This document shows, piece by piece, positions 35,114-43,692 of a DNA stretch of 64,000 nucleotides. The DNA is from Nostoc sp. 'Peltigera membranacea cyanobiont' N6. GTDB taxonomy: Bacteria; Cyanobacteriota; Cyanobacteriia; Cyanobacteriales; Nostocaceae. The first letter of the stretch is position 1. The number at the start of each line of letters is the position of its first letter. The notes beneath the pieces are model-generated. The model was not told the origin of the DNA and made no database searches. It saw only the letters and a list, made by a program, of their open reading frames with translations. The position numbers were made by a program, and so were the translations under genes. Location: assembly GCF_002949735.1 (NCBI RefSeq), contig NZ_CP026681.1, positions 5,176,001 to 5,240,000 of the forward strand, in the 5' to 3' direction.

Positions 35114-36100
35114 TCATTTAACATAGCCCTGAGCAACAAACCAATCCACAGCATCTTTGAGTGCTGCTCTCAACGAAGATTGAGGTAGACCCAACTCTCG
35201 TACAGCCTTTGCAGCATCATAATACATAGGCTGTTTCGCCATCCGCACGCCATCCAATGGCACTGAGGGCGATTTCCCCAAGGGGGCGAGAATCTTTTCA
35301 TCAACCCAGGCAACACTAAGGGGCAACCAAGCGGGTACTGTTCGTTGAGGTGCTATCAAACCTGCAATCTCGGCAAGTTGTTCGAGTAGTTCTTTGAGAC
35401 TTAAATTTTGATGACCTAAGATATAGCGATCGCCTGACTTCCCCCGTTGCAAAGCCAGTAAATGCCCCCACGCCACATCCCGCACATCGATAAAATTCAG
35501 ACCAGTATCTAAATAAAAGGGCATTTGCCGTCGTAAAAACCGTAAGATTATATCACCTGTCGGAGTCGGTTTGATATCCAACGCTCCAATGGGGCTGCTA
35601 GGATTGACAATAACTACCTCTTGACCTCTAGCAACAGCTTGCATGGCTTCAAGTTCCGCCAGAAACTTAGACTTTTTGTAGTCACCCACCAACTTTTCTA
35701 AGGGACTCTGATGTGTTTCATCGACCACTTGACCAAACGATCCTACCCCAATAGCTGCTACTGAACTAGTATAAACGGTACGCTCAATTCCAGCTTTGCT
35801 AGCTGCTGCTAACACATTGCGCGTACCCAGAACATTGTTGTGGTGAAGTAACTCTCGGTCTGTTTGCCACAGAGAATAATGGGCTGCAACGTGAAATAGG
35901 TATTGACAACCTCTCATCTGTTGCCAGAGATTTGGATCGTTCAAATCGCCTTTGATAATTTCCACATCCAAACCGCGGAGATTCTCCAGGTTGCTGCTTG
36001 AGCGGACTAGCGCTTTGACATCATATCCTTGTTGTAAGAGCAACCGTACCAAGTGGGCACCAATAAAACCCGTACCCCCTGTAACAAAAACTGGCATCAA
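35114..36100 (-). CDS. hpnA: Hopanoid-associated sugar epimerase HpnA
   Basis: A 328-residue extended short-chain dehydrogenase/epimerase. The NAD motif VTGGTGFIGAHLVRLLLQQG is at residues 6-25; the catalytic region has YTSSVAAIG and Y-x3-K as DYKKSKF. It matches the HpnA family, found in hopanoid clusters and proposed to modify side-chain sugars. Its start overlaps the end of the RND gene by 4 bp, so the two are translationally coupled. Downstream on the strand is hpnH. Confidence 0.9.
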   Translation of the reverse strand: MMPVFVTGGTGFIGAHLVRLLLQQGYDVKALVRSSSNLENLRGLDVEIIKGDLNDPNLWQQMRGCQYLFHVAAHYSLWQTDRELLHHNNVLGTRNVLAAASKAGIERTVYTSSVAAIGVGSFGQVVDETHQSPLEKLVGDYKKSKFLAELEAMQAVARGQEVVIVNPSSPIGALDIKPTPTGDIILRFLRRQMPFYLDTGLNFIDVRDVAWGHLLALQRGKSGDRYILGHQNLSLKELLEQLAEIAGLIAPQRTVPAWLPLSVAWVDEKILAPLGKSPSVPLDGVRMAKQPMYYDAAKAVRELGLPQSSLRAALKDAVDWFVAQGYVK

Positions 36101-38934
36101 GCTGTCCCTCTCTTTTTAAATCGGGGAAACCAATCATCTAAAACGGTGTAGACTACCGGCACGACAATTAAGCTGAGGATAGTTGAAGTTACGAGTCCAC
36201 CAGCGATCGCTACAGCCATAGGCGATCGCAATTCCGAACCAGCACCCAAACCTAATGCGATCGGTAGCATTCCCAAAATAGTGGAGGCGGTAGTCATCAT
36301 AATTGGTCTGAGGCGCACTATTCCTGTGTTCAGGATCGCCTCGGTGCGTTCTGTACCAGCATTGCGTAACTGGTTGATATAATCCACAAGCAAGATGGCA
36401 TTTTTATTGGCCAGCCCCAGCAAAAAGACGAAACCAATCAATGAGATCATACCAAAATCGCTCTTGGTAATCAGTAATGCCAACATTGCCCCCACCAGTG
36501 CTAAAGGTAAAGAGACACCAATCACCAGAGGGTCTACCCAGGTTTTGAACAGCAAAAATAGTACCACAACAATACACAGGGCAGATAAAGCCAAAGTACT
36601 GCCGAAACTGCTAAAAACTTCACCTTGGTTAGCAGAGTCTCCTCCTAAATCTAAGGAAACGTTAGAGGGTAACACCGCCTTTGCTTCCGCTACCACTTTA
36701 TCAGTAGCATCACCTAAAGATAAATCCTTACCAAGATTCGCACTAACATAAGCAACTCGCTGATTATTCAGCCGCTCGATTTGAACAACCTTACCCTGTG
36801 GATTCGTTTCACCTGTAACTGTGACATCAGCAAATCCCGGTAGTCTTTGAATTCTTTCTTTAATTGCCTTGACTGCTTTACTTAAGGCTTGGAGATCGTC
36901 ACCACTTAAAGCTATTTGCAGAGGTTTTTGACCCCCAGAATCGACAAATTGAATATCTTCCACACTGGTAGTTACCCCAGGAAGGATTGGTAAAGAGGAG
37001 CGCAATTGATCTTGTAGTTCTCCAGTTGCGATCGCACGGTCTTCCTTTAACTTTATATATAGTGTGCCTTTGTTTGGCTCACCCTCACGAGAACCAACAG
37101 TAGTAAATACCGTTTCAACTGCTGGTGATTTTCTGACTACATCTTCTAGTTTTTTCGCAACCTGAAGAGAATCGTTTAATGGGTTGGGGATTGGGGATTG
37201 GGGATTGGGGATTGGGGATTGGGGATTGGGAATTGGGGATTGGGGATTGGGGATTGGGGATTGGGGATTGGGAATATTATTATTACTCCCTTGTCCCCCT
37301 TGTCCTCCTTGTCCCCCTTGTCCTCCTTGTCCCCCTTGTCCTCCTTGTCCCCCTTGTCCTCCTTGTCCCCCTTGTCCCCCTTGTCCCCCTTGTCCCCCTC
37401 TGCCCAAATCGGGGATACTCGGTAAAGGAGCAGTATAAGCAATATTGAATTCGCCGCGATCGAGTTTAGGAATAAACCCTTTGGGAATGAGTGGAATCAG
37501 TGCTATACCTGCAATGAAACTGAGGACAGCTAATCCGATAACTATCTTCCGGTGATTCAAAGACCAACTCAGCAAGTTTTTGTAAGCTTGGGTAAACGCC
37601 ACCCAAATTTTTGCTTCTTGACGTGGGGAGAGCGAGGATTTAGGTTTTAACCAGTAAATAGCCAGAACTGGAGATAAAGTCCGAGCAACTAACATAGAAG
37701 CAAGCATCGCTGCTGAAACAGTGATGCCGAAAGGCTTGAAAAACTGCCCAATTACTCCACCCATCAAACCTATGGGTAGAAAAACTGCTACTGCTGTCAA
37801 GGTGGCGGCGGTGACTGTTAATCCAATTTCATTGGTTGCTAAAAGCGCTGCTTGACGAGGAGTTTCCCCATCTTCAATGTGTCGCATGATGTTTTCCACA
37901 TCCACGATCGCATCATCAACAATACTCCCAATTACTAAAGCTAAAGCTAACAGCGTAATGGTTTCTAAGTTGAAACCGAAAATTGCCATGACGATAAATG
38001 TCGCCAATAAAGACGTAGGAATTGCCAGTGCAGAAATTAGGGTGGCTCGCCAATTCCACAAAAAAGGAAAAATTACCACGATGGACAACAAAACTGCTTC
38101 TAGCAAAGCATCGATAGTTGACTGGGTGGCTTGGCGGATATATTCTGCTTGGGTAGCAGCTAAGGTGAGTTTGACATCCTTGAGGGTAGAACGTAGCCTT
38201 TGGACTTCTTTTTCAACTCGACTTACTACTTCTAAGGTGTTAGCGCTACCGCGTTTAATTACCTGAAATGCCAGTGCATCTTGGCCGTTAAATCTGACTA
38301 ATGTTGCACCTGCTTGGGGAATGGCTGCTGGACTCACATTTGAGGGATTTAGGGGAATTGCAGTAGCAGCGCCCAACAGTGAGACTTTCAATACTCCTGG
38401 TAGTTTAGCGATCGCACTTACAATCTCGTCTTGTGCCAACTTTGTCAAATCTGTCAGATTTCGCGTGGAACTCTCAATGGCATAGCTAATGGCGGCTGAC
38501 TCGTTCAGATTCAGAGGAATAATTTTAGAAGTCGCTCCTTGAGGCAAAGTCAACTGTTTGAGGGCAGTTTCCACCTTTTTAGTCGATGTTTCTAAATTCG
38601 TACCAACGGCAAAAGAAAGGCTAACGGCTGTTTGACTTGGATAGGTGGATGAGCGGATATTCTCCAGTCCTTCTAGAGAACGGAGGCGTTCTTCCAACGG
38701 TTTGGTAAGCTTCGCCTCTGTATCCAGGGCAGTTGTCAGTGGGGCTGTAGCATTCACAACCACAACTGGAAAGGTAATATCTGGAAACAAAGCATACTTG
38801 AGAGAACTGAAAGCCAGAATACCAGCTACCGTTACGGCAATCCAAAAACTCACCGTCAGCCACGAAAATTGAATCGCCAATTTGGAAATATTGAAGAGTT
38901 CTCGTGCGGATTTGGAGTTATGAAAATTTACCAT
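36097..38934 (-). CDS. RND-type efflux pump (AcrB/HAE1-like) with a repeat-encoded insertion
   Basis: A 945-residue inner-membrane proton-driven transporter. Transmembrane helix 4 carries the paired aspartates (GSIVDDAIVDVENI), and helix-rich regions near residues 280-480 and 750-940 fit the 12-helix RND plan with two periplasmic loops. At the start of the second loop (after AYTAPLPSIPDLG) about 75 residues consist of GQG repeats and PNPQSPI repeats encoded by tandem DNA repeats at 37186-37400, absent from any RND family I know. The gene is coupled to hpnA by a 4-bp overlap, which suggests hopanoid or lipid export, but it is AcrB-like, not the MmpL-like HpnN. Confidence 0.88.
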   Translation of the reverse strand: MVNFHNSKSARELFNISKLAIQFSWLTVSFWIAVTVAGILAFSSLKYALFPDITFPVVVVNATAPLTTALDTEAKLTKPLEERLRSLEGLENIRSSTYPSQTAVSLSFAVGTNLETSTKKVETALKQLTLPQGATSKIIPLNLNESAAISYAIESSTRNLTDLTKLAQDEIVSAIAKLPGVLKVSLLGAATAIPLNPSNVSPAAIPQAGATLVRFNGQDALAFQVIKRGSANTLEVVSRVEKEVQRLRSTLKDVKLTLAATQAEYIRQATQSTIDALLEAVLLSIVVIFPFLWNWRATLISALAIPTSLLATFIVMAIFGFNLETITLLALALVIGSIVDDAIVDVENIMRHIEDGETPRQAALLATNEIGLTVTAATLTAVAVFLPIGLMGGVIGQFFKPFGITVSAAMLASMLVARTLSPVLAIYWLKPKSSLSPRQEAKIWVAFTQAYKNLLSWSLNHRKIVIGLAVLSFIAGIALIPLIPKGFIPKLDRGEFNIAYTAPLPSIPDLGRGGQGGQGGQGGQGGQGGQGGQGGQGGQGGQGGQGGQGSNNNIPNPQSPIPNPQSPIPNPQSPIPNPQSPIPNPLNDSLQVAKKLEDVVRKSPAVETVFTTVGSREGEPNKGTLYIKLKEDRAIATGELQDQLRSSLPILPGVTTSVEDIQFVDSGGQKPLQIALSGDDLQALSKAVKAIKERIQRLPGFADVTVTGETNPQGKVVQIERLNNQRVAYVSANLGKDLSLGDATDKVVAEAKAVLPSNVSLDLGGDSANQGEVFSSFGSTLALSALCIVVVLFLLFKTWVDPLVIGVSLPLALVGAMLALLITKSDFGMISLIGFVFLLGLANKNAILLVDYINQLRNAGTERTEAILNTGIVRLRPIMMTTASTILGMLPIALGLGAGSELRSPMAVAIAGGLVTSTILSLIVVPVVYTVLDDWFPRFKKRGTA
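37186..37400. repeat. GGGGATT heptamer and CCTTGTCCN nonamer arrays within the RND gene
   Basis: 37186-37272 is about a dozen GGGGATT units (plus strand). About 37291-37400 is a run of 9-bp CCCCCTTGT/CCTCCTTGT units. Together they are in frame and encode the P-N-P-Q-S-P-I and G-Q-G tracts on the minus strand. Confidence 0.92.
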
Positions 38935-38984
38935 CTTGGAAAATTATCGTGTGGGTGACACAATTATTTAGCTTAAACTTAAAG

Positions 38985-39036
38985 TTGCCCCACATCTCAC
39001 TGCTTCGGGAGTGGGGAGTATGTCACTCATGCTACA
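38985..39036. repeat. IS200/IS605-like end hairpin
   Basis: CCCCAC and GTGGGG arms separated by about 18 nt, followed by AGTATGTCAC. The same tail (GGGAGTATGTCAC) occurs at 50081-50136. No transposase is nearby. Confidence 0.45.
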
Positions 39037-39171
39037 GCAATCATCTGGGGTATCTGACCAGAAAAGGGCAGCATTATTTATTGTCACTTATGATATGGCA
39101 AAATTTTGAAACATAGAACTTAGTTCTGTTGAGCATAAGAAATAATTTGGTCGGAGTTTTTGGGAGAGCTA

Positions 39172-39861
39172 GTGCCTAATTTTTTGTCTATCAACACAAT
39201 TTTGGTACCTCAAGGAGCAGAATATAAAGCTGTGTGTCGCGGATTAAGGGGCGGAAATGGTTCTATGCCAACGGTAGGAGCCATACCTGTTGGGATGAAG
39301 CCTTTGCTCAAATATCTGCAACAAGCACAAGTTCTGGCTCCAAAATCTAGGGTGCTAATTATGGGTATATGTGGCAGCTTGAGCGATCGCTATCCAGTTG
39401 GCGATATTGTGCTGTATCAAGATTGTGTTTATCAGGGGAAGCGGCAAGAATGCGATCGCACTTTCACAACTCAATTGCACTCGTATATACCAGAAAAAGT
39501 ATCTTTAGTCAAGTCACTGACAAGCGATCGCGTAATTTGGTCTGCTGCCGAAAAACGCCATTTGGGTGAAACTTTGGCGGCTGATGTTGTTGATATGGAA
39601 GGATTTACTGCCCTAGAGTTTTTCAATGCAATTGGAGTTGCAGTGGCAATGGTGCGAGTAGTCAGTGACAATTGTCAGCACGATATCCCCAATCTCACAT
39701 CAGCAATTAACTCTGATGGCTCTCTAAACCCTTTTCCTTTAGCGATGGGAATGCTTCGACAACCCCTTGCTGCTACTCGGCTGATTAGAGGTTCATTAAC
39801 AGCATTAAAGACATTAGAGCAAGTTACAAATCTGCTCTTTTCTGGCAATCAATTGGGATAA
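39172..39861 (+). CDS. hpnG: Phosphorylase-superfamily protein, probable HpnG
   Basis: A 229-residue PNP/UDP-phosphorylase-fold protein. Signatures are ILVPQGAEYKAVCRGL, LIMGICGSLSDRYPVGDIVLY and ADVVDMEGFTALEFF (the D-M-E-x-F nucleoside pocket). HpnG removes adenine from adenosylhopane to give the ribosyl form. Divergent from the RND-hpnA-hpnH operon, it completes this module, so I assign HpnG from sequence plus context. The GTG at 39172 has GGGAG five nt upstream; a TTG at 39160 is possible. Confidence 0.8.
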   Translation: MPNFLSINTILVPQGAEYKAVCRGLRGGNGSMPTVGAIPVGMKPLLKYLQQAQVLAPKSRVLIMGICGSLSDRYPVGDIVLYQDCVYQGKRQECDRTFTTQLHSYIPEKVSLVKSLTSDRVIWSAAEKRHLGETLAADVVDMEGFTALEFFNAIGVAVAMVRVVSDNCQHDIPNLTSAINSDGSLNPFPLAMGMLRQPLAATRLIRGSLTALKTLEQVTNLLFSGNQLG

Positions 39862-40037
39862 TTTGTTGCAAGTACACTTAACGGTGTTTAACTTTTCAGG
39901 AATGATTTAGAACTGGTATACGTATCTCAAGAAAGAATTAATATTTTATAATTCGTAATTTTTGAAAAAGAAACACAAATATTTCTTTGTGGTTCCTTTT
40001 CTTTTGATATTAAGTAGCTAGGCGCAAATAAATTAAA

Positions 40038-40112
40038 GTTTGTAGTCGGGACTTTAGTCCTAATAATCCTTGTTTTGAGCGATGAATCGCTTACTACGAA
40101 CTAGGATTTTAT
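40038..40112. repeat. Inverted-repeat element (GGACTTTAGTCC type)
   Basis: GTAGTCGGGACTTTAGTCC, then GAGCGATGAATCGCTTACTAC; the same kind of element as at 11279-11330, lying in the gap after hpnG. The remainder of 39862-40143 shows no gene. Confidence 0.6.
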
Positions 40113-40143
40113 TTTATGTTTAATTACGCCTACCTACTTATAT

Positions 40144-40386
40144 TCAGACGAAAGAATGACCACTGATAGTGTAAGAATAAATACAAGTATGAATATGCGA
40201 TAAAAATGCTTTTGCAATAAGTTTTACAGAAACTTTATCGTCATACATATCAAGTAGAAAAGGATATTGGGAAGCATAATATATAGCCTTATCAGGGTTA
40301 AGTTCCACGAGAGCTAATTCCACTGGATTGCGAACAAAAAATACTTGTTTGGCAGGATAGCTCGGAACTAATTTGCCAACTATCAA
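40144..40386 (-). CDS. Possible small protein or gene fragment
   Basis: 80 codons from a TTG at 40386 (reads GKLVPSYPAKQVFFV, then DKAIYYASQYPFLLDMYDDK). Codon use looks natural, yet there is no ATG or ribosome-binding site, an in-frame TAG lies just upstream, and the start nearly abuts the divergent GGDEF/EAL start. I do not recognise it; it may be the C-terminal remnant of a larger gene. Confidence 0.35.
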   Translation of the reverse strand: MIVGKLVPSYPAKQVFFVRNPVELALVELNPDKAIYYASQYPFLLDMYDDKVSVKLIAKAFLSHIHTCIYSYTISGHSFV

Positions 40387-40395
40387 ACAGAATTT

Positions 40396-42162
40396 ATGAC
40401 GCTAAATCACAACCTTTACTTGTATTCGTTCCTAGCTAATTTTGGATGGTTTAAGAAAAGTTACACCGCTAAAATCATGTTGGTGGCTTTTTTGGGTACT
40501 CATGTACCACTTCTGACCTTACTTTTGAGTTTCGTCATTTCAAACTCCTATTCCTTGGAAATGGCGGTGCAAGTTATGATTGTTGCTCTATTGGCGACGT
40601 TAGTGGGTACAGCCGCTACCCTCTATGCGCTAAACCATCTCCTCAAACCGGTCATTTTGACATCTGCGGCATTACAAAACTATCTGAACACCAAAACACT
40701 ACCTGAGTTACCCACAGAATTTGCTGATGAAGCGGGTACGTTGATGGCGGATACCTCACAAACTCTTCACAAATTAGATGAGTTAATTCACTACATCACT
40801 AATTATGACGAACTGACTGGATTGCCCAATCGCGAGCTATTCTGCGATCGCCTCCATCAGATTTTATCCCAACCTGAAAACAACCAACGTCTTATAGCTG
40901 TATTTGTGTTAAGCATTGATGATTTCATTGGTATAAGTCATGGGTTAGATCATCAAATAACAAATTTGTTGTTAAGAGCAGTTGCCCAGAGATTATCAAC
41001 CTGCATAACACAAACAGATATTCTTGCTCATTTTAAAGGAGATGAATTTGCCCTTGCCCGAATCGACATTAATTCTTTGGAAAGTGTAATTAAGTTATCT
41101 CAAGTGTTATTGAGTACCCTAAATAAACCCTTTTTTTTAGAGGGTAACTCGATTCATATCACTGCCAGCATCGGCATCACAATTAATAACCTAACCGAGC
41201 CTAATACTGTAAATCATGTCTTACAACAGGCTCATATAGCGCTGTACCAGTCAAAGCAGAAAGGGCGGAGCCAATATCAATTCTATTCGCCGGAAATCAA
41301 TGCTCAGTTGCAGGAGCGACTGACTTTAGAAAAAGAATTACATGGAGCGCTTGAACGTGGCGAAATGCTGGTTTATTATCAACCTCTAATTGAGTTACAT
41401 AGCGGAAAAGTTACAGCTATGGAAGCCTTGATTCGCTGGCAGCATCCTACATTAGGTTTGGTTTCTCCAGCAAAATTTATTCCCATTGCAGAAACCAATG
41501 GTGCGATTGTAGCAATTGGTGAATGGGTCTTACGAACTGCTTGCGTCCAAACCCGTGCTTGGCAGCTTGCAGGATTTACCCCAATTCGGATATCTGTGAA
41601 TCTGTCATCTCGACAGTTTGAACAACCCTATCTGGTTGAGATCGTCAACCAAATTCTTGAGGAAACTGGACTTGAAGCATCTTCATTGGAACTAGAAGTG
41701 ACAGAAAGCTTCTTGATGGCTGATATCGATCGTTCAGTTCATATCTTAAAACAATTACGAGAACTGGGTATCTGCTTGGCTCTAGACGATTTTGGTACTG
41801 GTTATTCCTCCCTGAATTATTTGAAACGCTTTCCTGTGAATATGCTCAAGATCGATCAGTCATTTGTACAGGATGTCATGTCTAATCCTGATAGCGCCGC
41901 CGTCACCGATGCGATTATTGCCCTAGCAAAGAGCCTCCGCTTGAAAATCACAGCAGAGGGTGTGGAAACCCAAGAACAGCTTGAATACTTGCAAATACGT
42001 GGATGTGATGAAGGTCAAGGTTACTACTTCAGTCGTCCTGTTCCTGCTGATATGATTGCCCCGATGTTGCAGAAAAGTTCTCAGCAGATGGAGGGAATTG
42101 CAGCAGTCAATACCCTTGGTTTAAGGATTTTTGATACTGACAGTACTTACGCAAAATCATGA
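40396..42162 (+). CDS. Membrane GGDEF-EAL protein, probable c-di-GMP phosphodiesterase
   Basis: 588 residues. Two transmembrane helices (about 25-75) lead into a GGDEF domain (about 135-310) and an EAL domain (about 320-570). The GGDEF site is degenerate, FKGDEFAL, where the first Gly is Lys. The EAL side is intact: MEALIRW, VTESFL, DDFGTGYSSL, KIDQSFV and AEGVET, all needed for metal binding and hydrolysis. So the protein probably hydrolyses c-di-GMP, with the GGDEF part as regulatory or GTP-binding. Possibly coupled to a small divergent ORF at 40144-40386. Next gene is unrelated. Confidence 0.9.
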   Translation: MTLNHNLYLYSFLANFGWFKKSYTAKIMLVAFLGTHVPLLTLLLSFVISNSYSLEMAVQVMIVALLATLVGTAATLYALNHLLKPVILTSAALQNYLNTKTLPELPTEFADEAGTLMADTSQTLHKLDELIHYITNYDELTGLPNRELFCDRLHQILSQPENNQRLIAVFVLSIDDFIGISHGLDHQITNLLLRAVAQRLSTCITQTDILAHFKGDEFALARIDINSLESVIKLSQVLLSTLNKPFFLEGNSIHITASIGITINNLTEPNTVNHVLQQAHIALYQSKQKGRSQYQFYSPEINAQLQERLTLEKELHGALERGEMLVYYQPLIELHSGKVTAMEALIRWQHPTLGLVSPAKFIPIAETNGAIVAIGEWVLRTACVQTRAWQLAGFTPIRISVNLSSRQFEQPYLVEIVNQILEETGLEASSLELEVTESFLMADIDRSVHILKQLRELGICLALDDFGTGYSSLNYLKRFPVNMLKIDQSFVQDVMSNPDSAAVTDAIIALAKSLRLKITAEGVETQEQLEYLQIRGCDEGQGYYFSRPVPADMIAPMLQKSSQQMEGIAAVNTLGLRIFDTDSTYAKS

Positions 42163-42358
42163 AAAAACGTAGACACAGAGCGGCTTGCCGCAGGCTACTG
42201 CAAAGGACGCAAAGGAATAAGAGTTTCAGAGAGTTATTACGTAAGTCATAAGTGATTTTTAACCTGTAGAGACGCGAAATTGGGCTTCGTCTCGCGGCAC
42301 TAACGCGTCTCTACTAAGGATTTTGGGCTTAACTGACGATATTAAAATAAAAGGCCAT
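42163..42358. repeat. Repeat-bearing intergenic segment
   Basis: Contains GCGGCTTGCCGCAGGCTAC at 42180 and an AGACGCG hairpin at about 42268-42316 (GTAGAGACGCG...CGCGTCTCTAC). It separates two convergent genes and may terminate both. Confidence 0.5.
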
Positions 42359-43021
42359 TTATTTTGAAACTGTGGAAAGCTTTGCAACCATCTGAGTCCG
42401 AGATGAAACCTCAAGCTTGCGAAACATCCTTTTTAAAGCTTGCTTGACAGAGTTTTCAGTAATCCAAAGTTCAGCACTAATTTCTGCATTTGTTTGTCCT
42501 TGAGCCACCAAGGAAGCAATTTGCATTTCACGAGGTGTTAAACGCTTTGTCTGTAATAGTGGTTGTTGTAATCTCGCCATTGCTACCCAAGTAGAAATGT
42601 GCAGACAAAGCGCACTCAAATCTGTAAGATTTTGTGAATCAAATGCAGGCATTCCTTGCTGACGGGTAAAACCTACCACACCTACTAACTGCCCATTGCT
42701 GACAATTGGCCCTGCCATGACGTGCCAGCGATCGGCACGAGGACAAATCAACCTCCACGTCTTCGGTTCTACTACTAAAGCTTCATGAACAGGGGCATGG
42801 TGTTCTAGCAAGTAGCGTGCAACTGGATTGTGTTGGGGTGATAGTGCAATTTGCAGCGCTTTTTGGAGCTTGCTGTTAGCTAGAGGGATTTGAGCAAAGA
42901 AAAACAGCCCACCTCGTGTAGCTGAAAAATATTCACTCATTTCTGCGGATATGTGCGATCGCAATGTCTCTCGATCTTTAGCTTGAGCAATTGCATGAAA
43001 TAGAGCTTGTAAGGCAATCAT
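42359..43021 (-). CDS. GAF-like plus LuxR-type transcription regulator
   Basis: 220 residues from ATG 43021; a TTG at 43030 is the better match to AAAGGG and would add 3. The N-terminal 150 residues are GAF-like (MAGPIVSNGQLVGVVGFTRQ). The C-terminus is a LuxR/NarL DNA-binding helix-turn-helix: LTPREMQIASLVAQGQTNAEISAEL, with recognition helix WITENSVKQALKRMFRKL. It is divergent from DUF6220 and rhodanese genes, about 105 bp away, so it may regulate them. The ligand of the GAF part is not evident. Confidence 0.85.
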   Translation of the reverse strand: MIALQALFHAIAQAKDRETLRSHISAEMSEYFSATRGGLFFFAQIPLANSKLQKALQIALSPQHNPVARYLLEHHAPVHEALVVEPKTWRLICPRADRWHVMAGPIVSNGQLVGVVGFTRQQGMPAFDSQNLTDLSALCLHISTWVAMARLQQPLLQTKRLTPREMQIASLVAQGQTNAEISAELWITENSVKQALKRMFRKLEVSSRTQMVAKLSTVSK

Positions 43022-43134
43022 GATTAGCAAATTGTACCCTTTCGAGGTCTAGGCACAGTATAGCAACCAAACCTATCCTAGCTTTTGTTACACCAAATCA
43101 AATCCTTTGTTTGTTTTTTTGGGATTACTTAGCC

Positions 43135-43554
43135 ATGACTGGAAATTCTGGCATTGATGATACACAGATATCCGGGCGCTGGATTCAAATCAGTTTTTTT
43201 ATCGCAGTAGTGTTTTTCAATCTCTGTTTAGCAACCCAACTATTTAGTGTTGGACTGGCTTACTTTTACAACTCTGATTGGTGGAACCTACATATTTGGC
43301 TGGTGCGAGGATATGGCGGACTCTCACTAATTTTGTTGATATGGGTGTTTTTGATGCCATTTCCCCCAAGAGTCCAGCGCCTGACAGCAACTATTCCAGT
43401 GCTGCTGGGACTGCAATTTCTCACAATTCACTTGAAGACTTCTTTTCCTTTAGGAGTCTTCCATCCACTTATCGGCTTTTCTTTATTTTCTATTTCCACA
43501 ACCCTAGTTCATCGGACATCACACATCGTATTTCCCAACCACAACCAAGACTAA
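43135..43554 (+). CDS. DUF6220-like small membrane protein
   Basis: 139 residues from ATG 43135 (MTGNSGIDDTQISGRW); a longer frame opens at TTG 43111. Four hydrophobic helices at about 20-45, 55-75, 80-100 and 110-130, with a His and Arg-rich region between (LHIWLVRGYGG). It precedes the sulfurtransferase in the same direction and diverges from the LuxR-type regulator. Function unknown. Confidence 0.65.
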   Translation: MTGNSGIDDTQISGRWIQISFFIAVVFFNLCLATQLFSVGLAYFYNSDWWNLHIWLVRGYGGLSLILLIWVFLMPFPPRVQRLTATIPVLLGLQFLTIHLKTSFPLGVFHPLIGFSLFSISTTLVHRTSHIVFPNHNQD

Positions 43555-43692
43555 ATGCGTAACTTTCAATTCTTTTAGAGTACTCCAAGTAAAAAAATGC
43601 CCAATTGTCATTGCTTCGCTTCGCTTGCAATGACGGGTTTTGGATCATTTATTTTTTGGAACACTCTTAACACTATTACAGGAGAAATCAAA

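Noticed and set aside
37179..37448. Plus-strand ORFs (G-I-G-D-W-G-L and S-P-L-V-P-L tracts)
   Set aside because: They are the other strand of the tandem repeats inside the RND gene, which has the homology and motifs.
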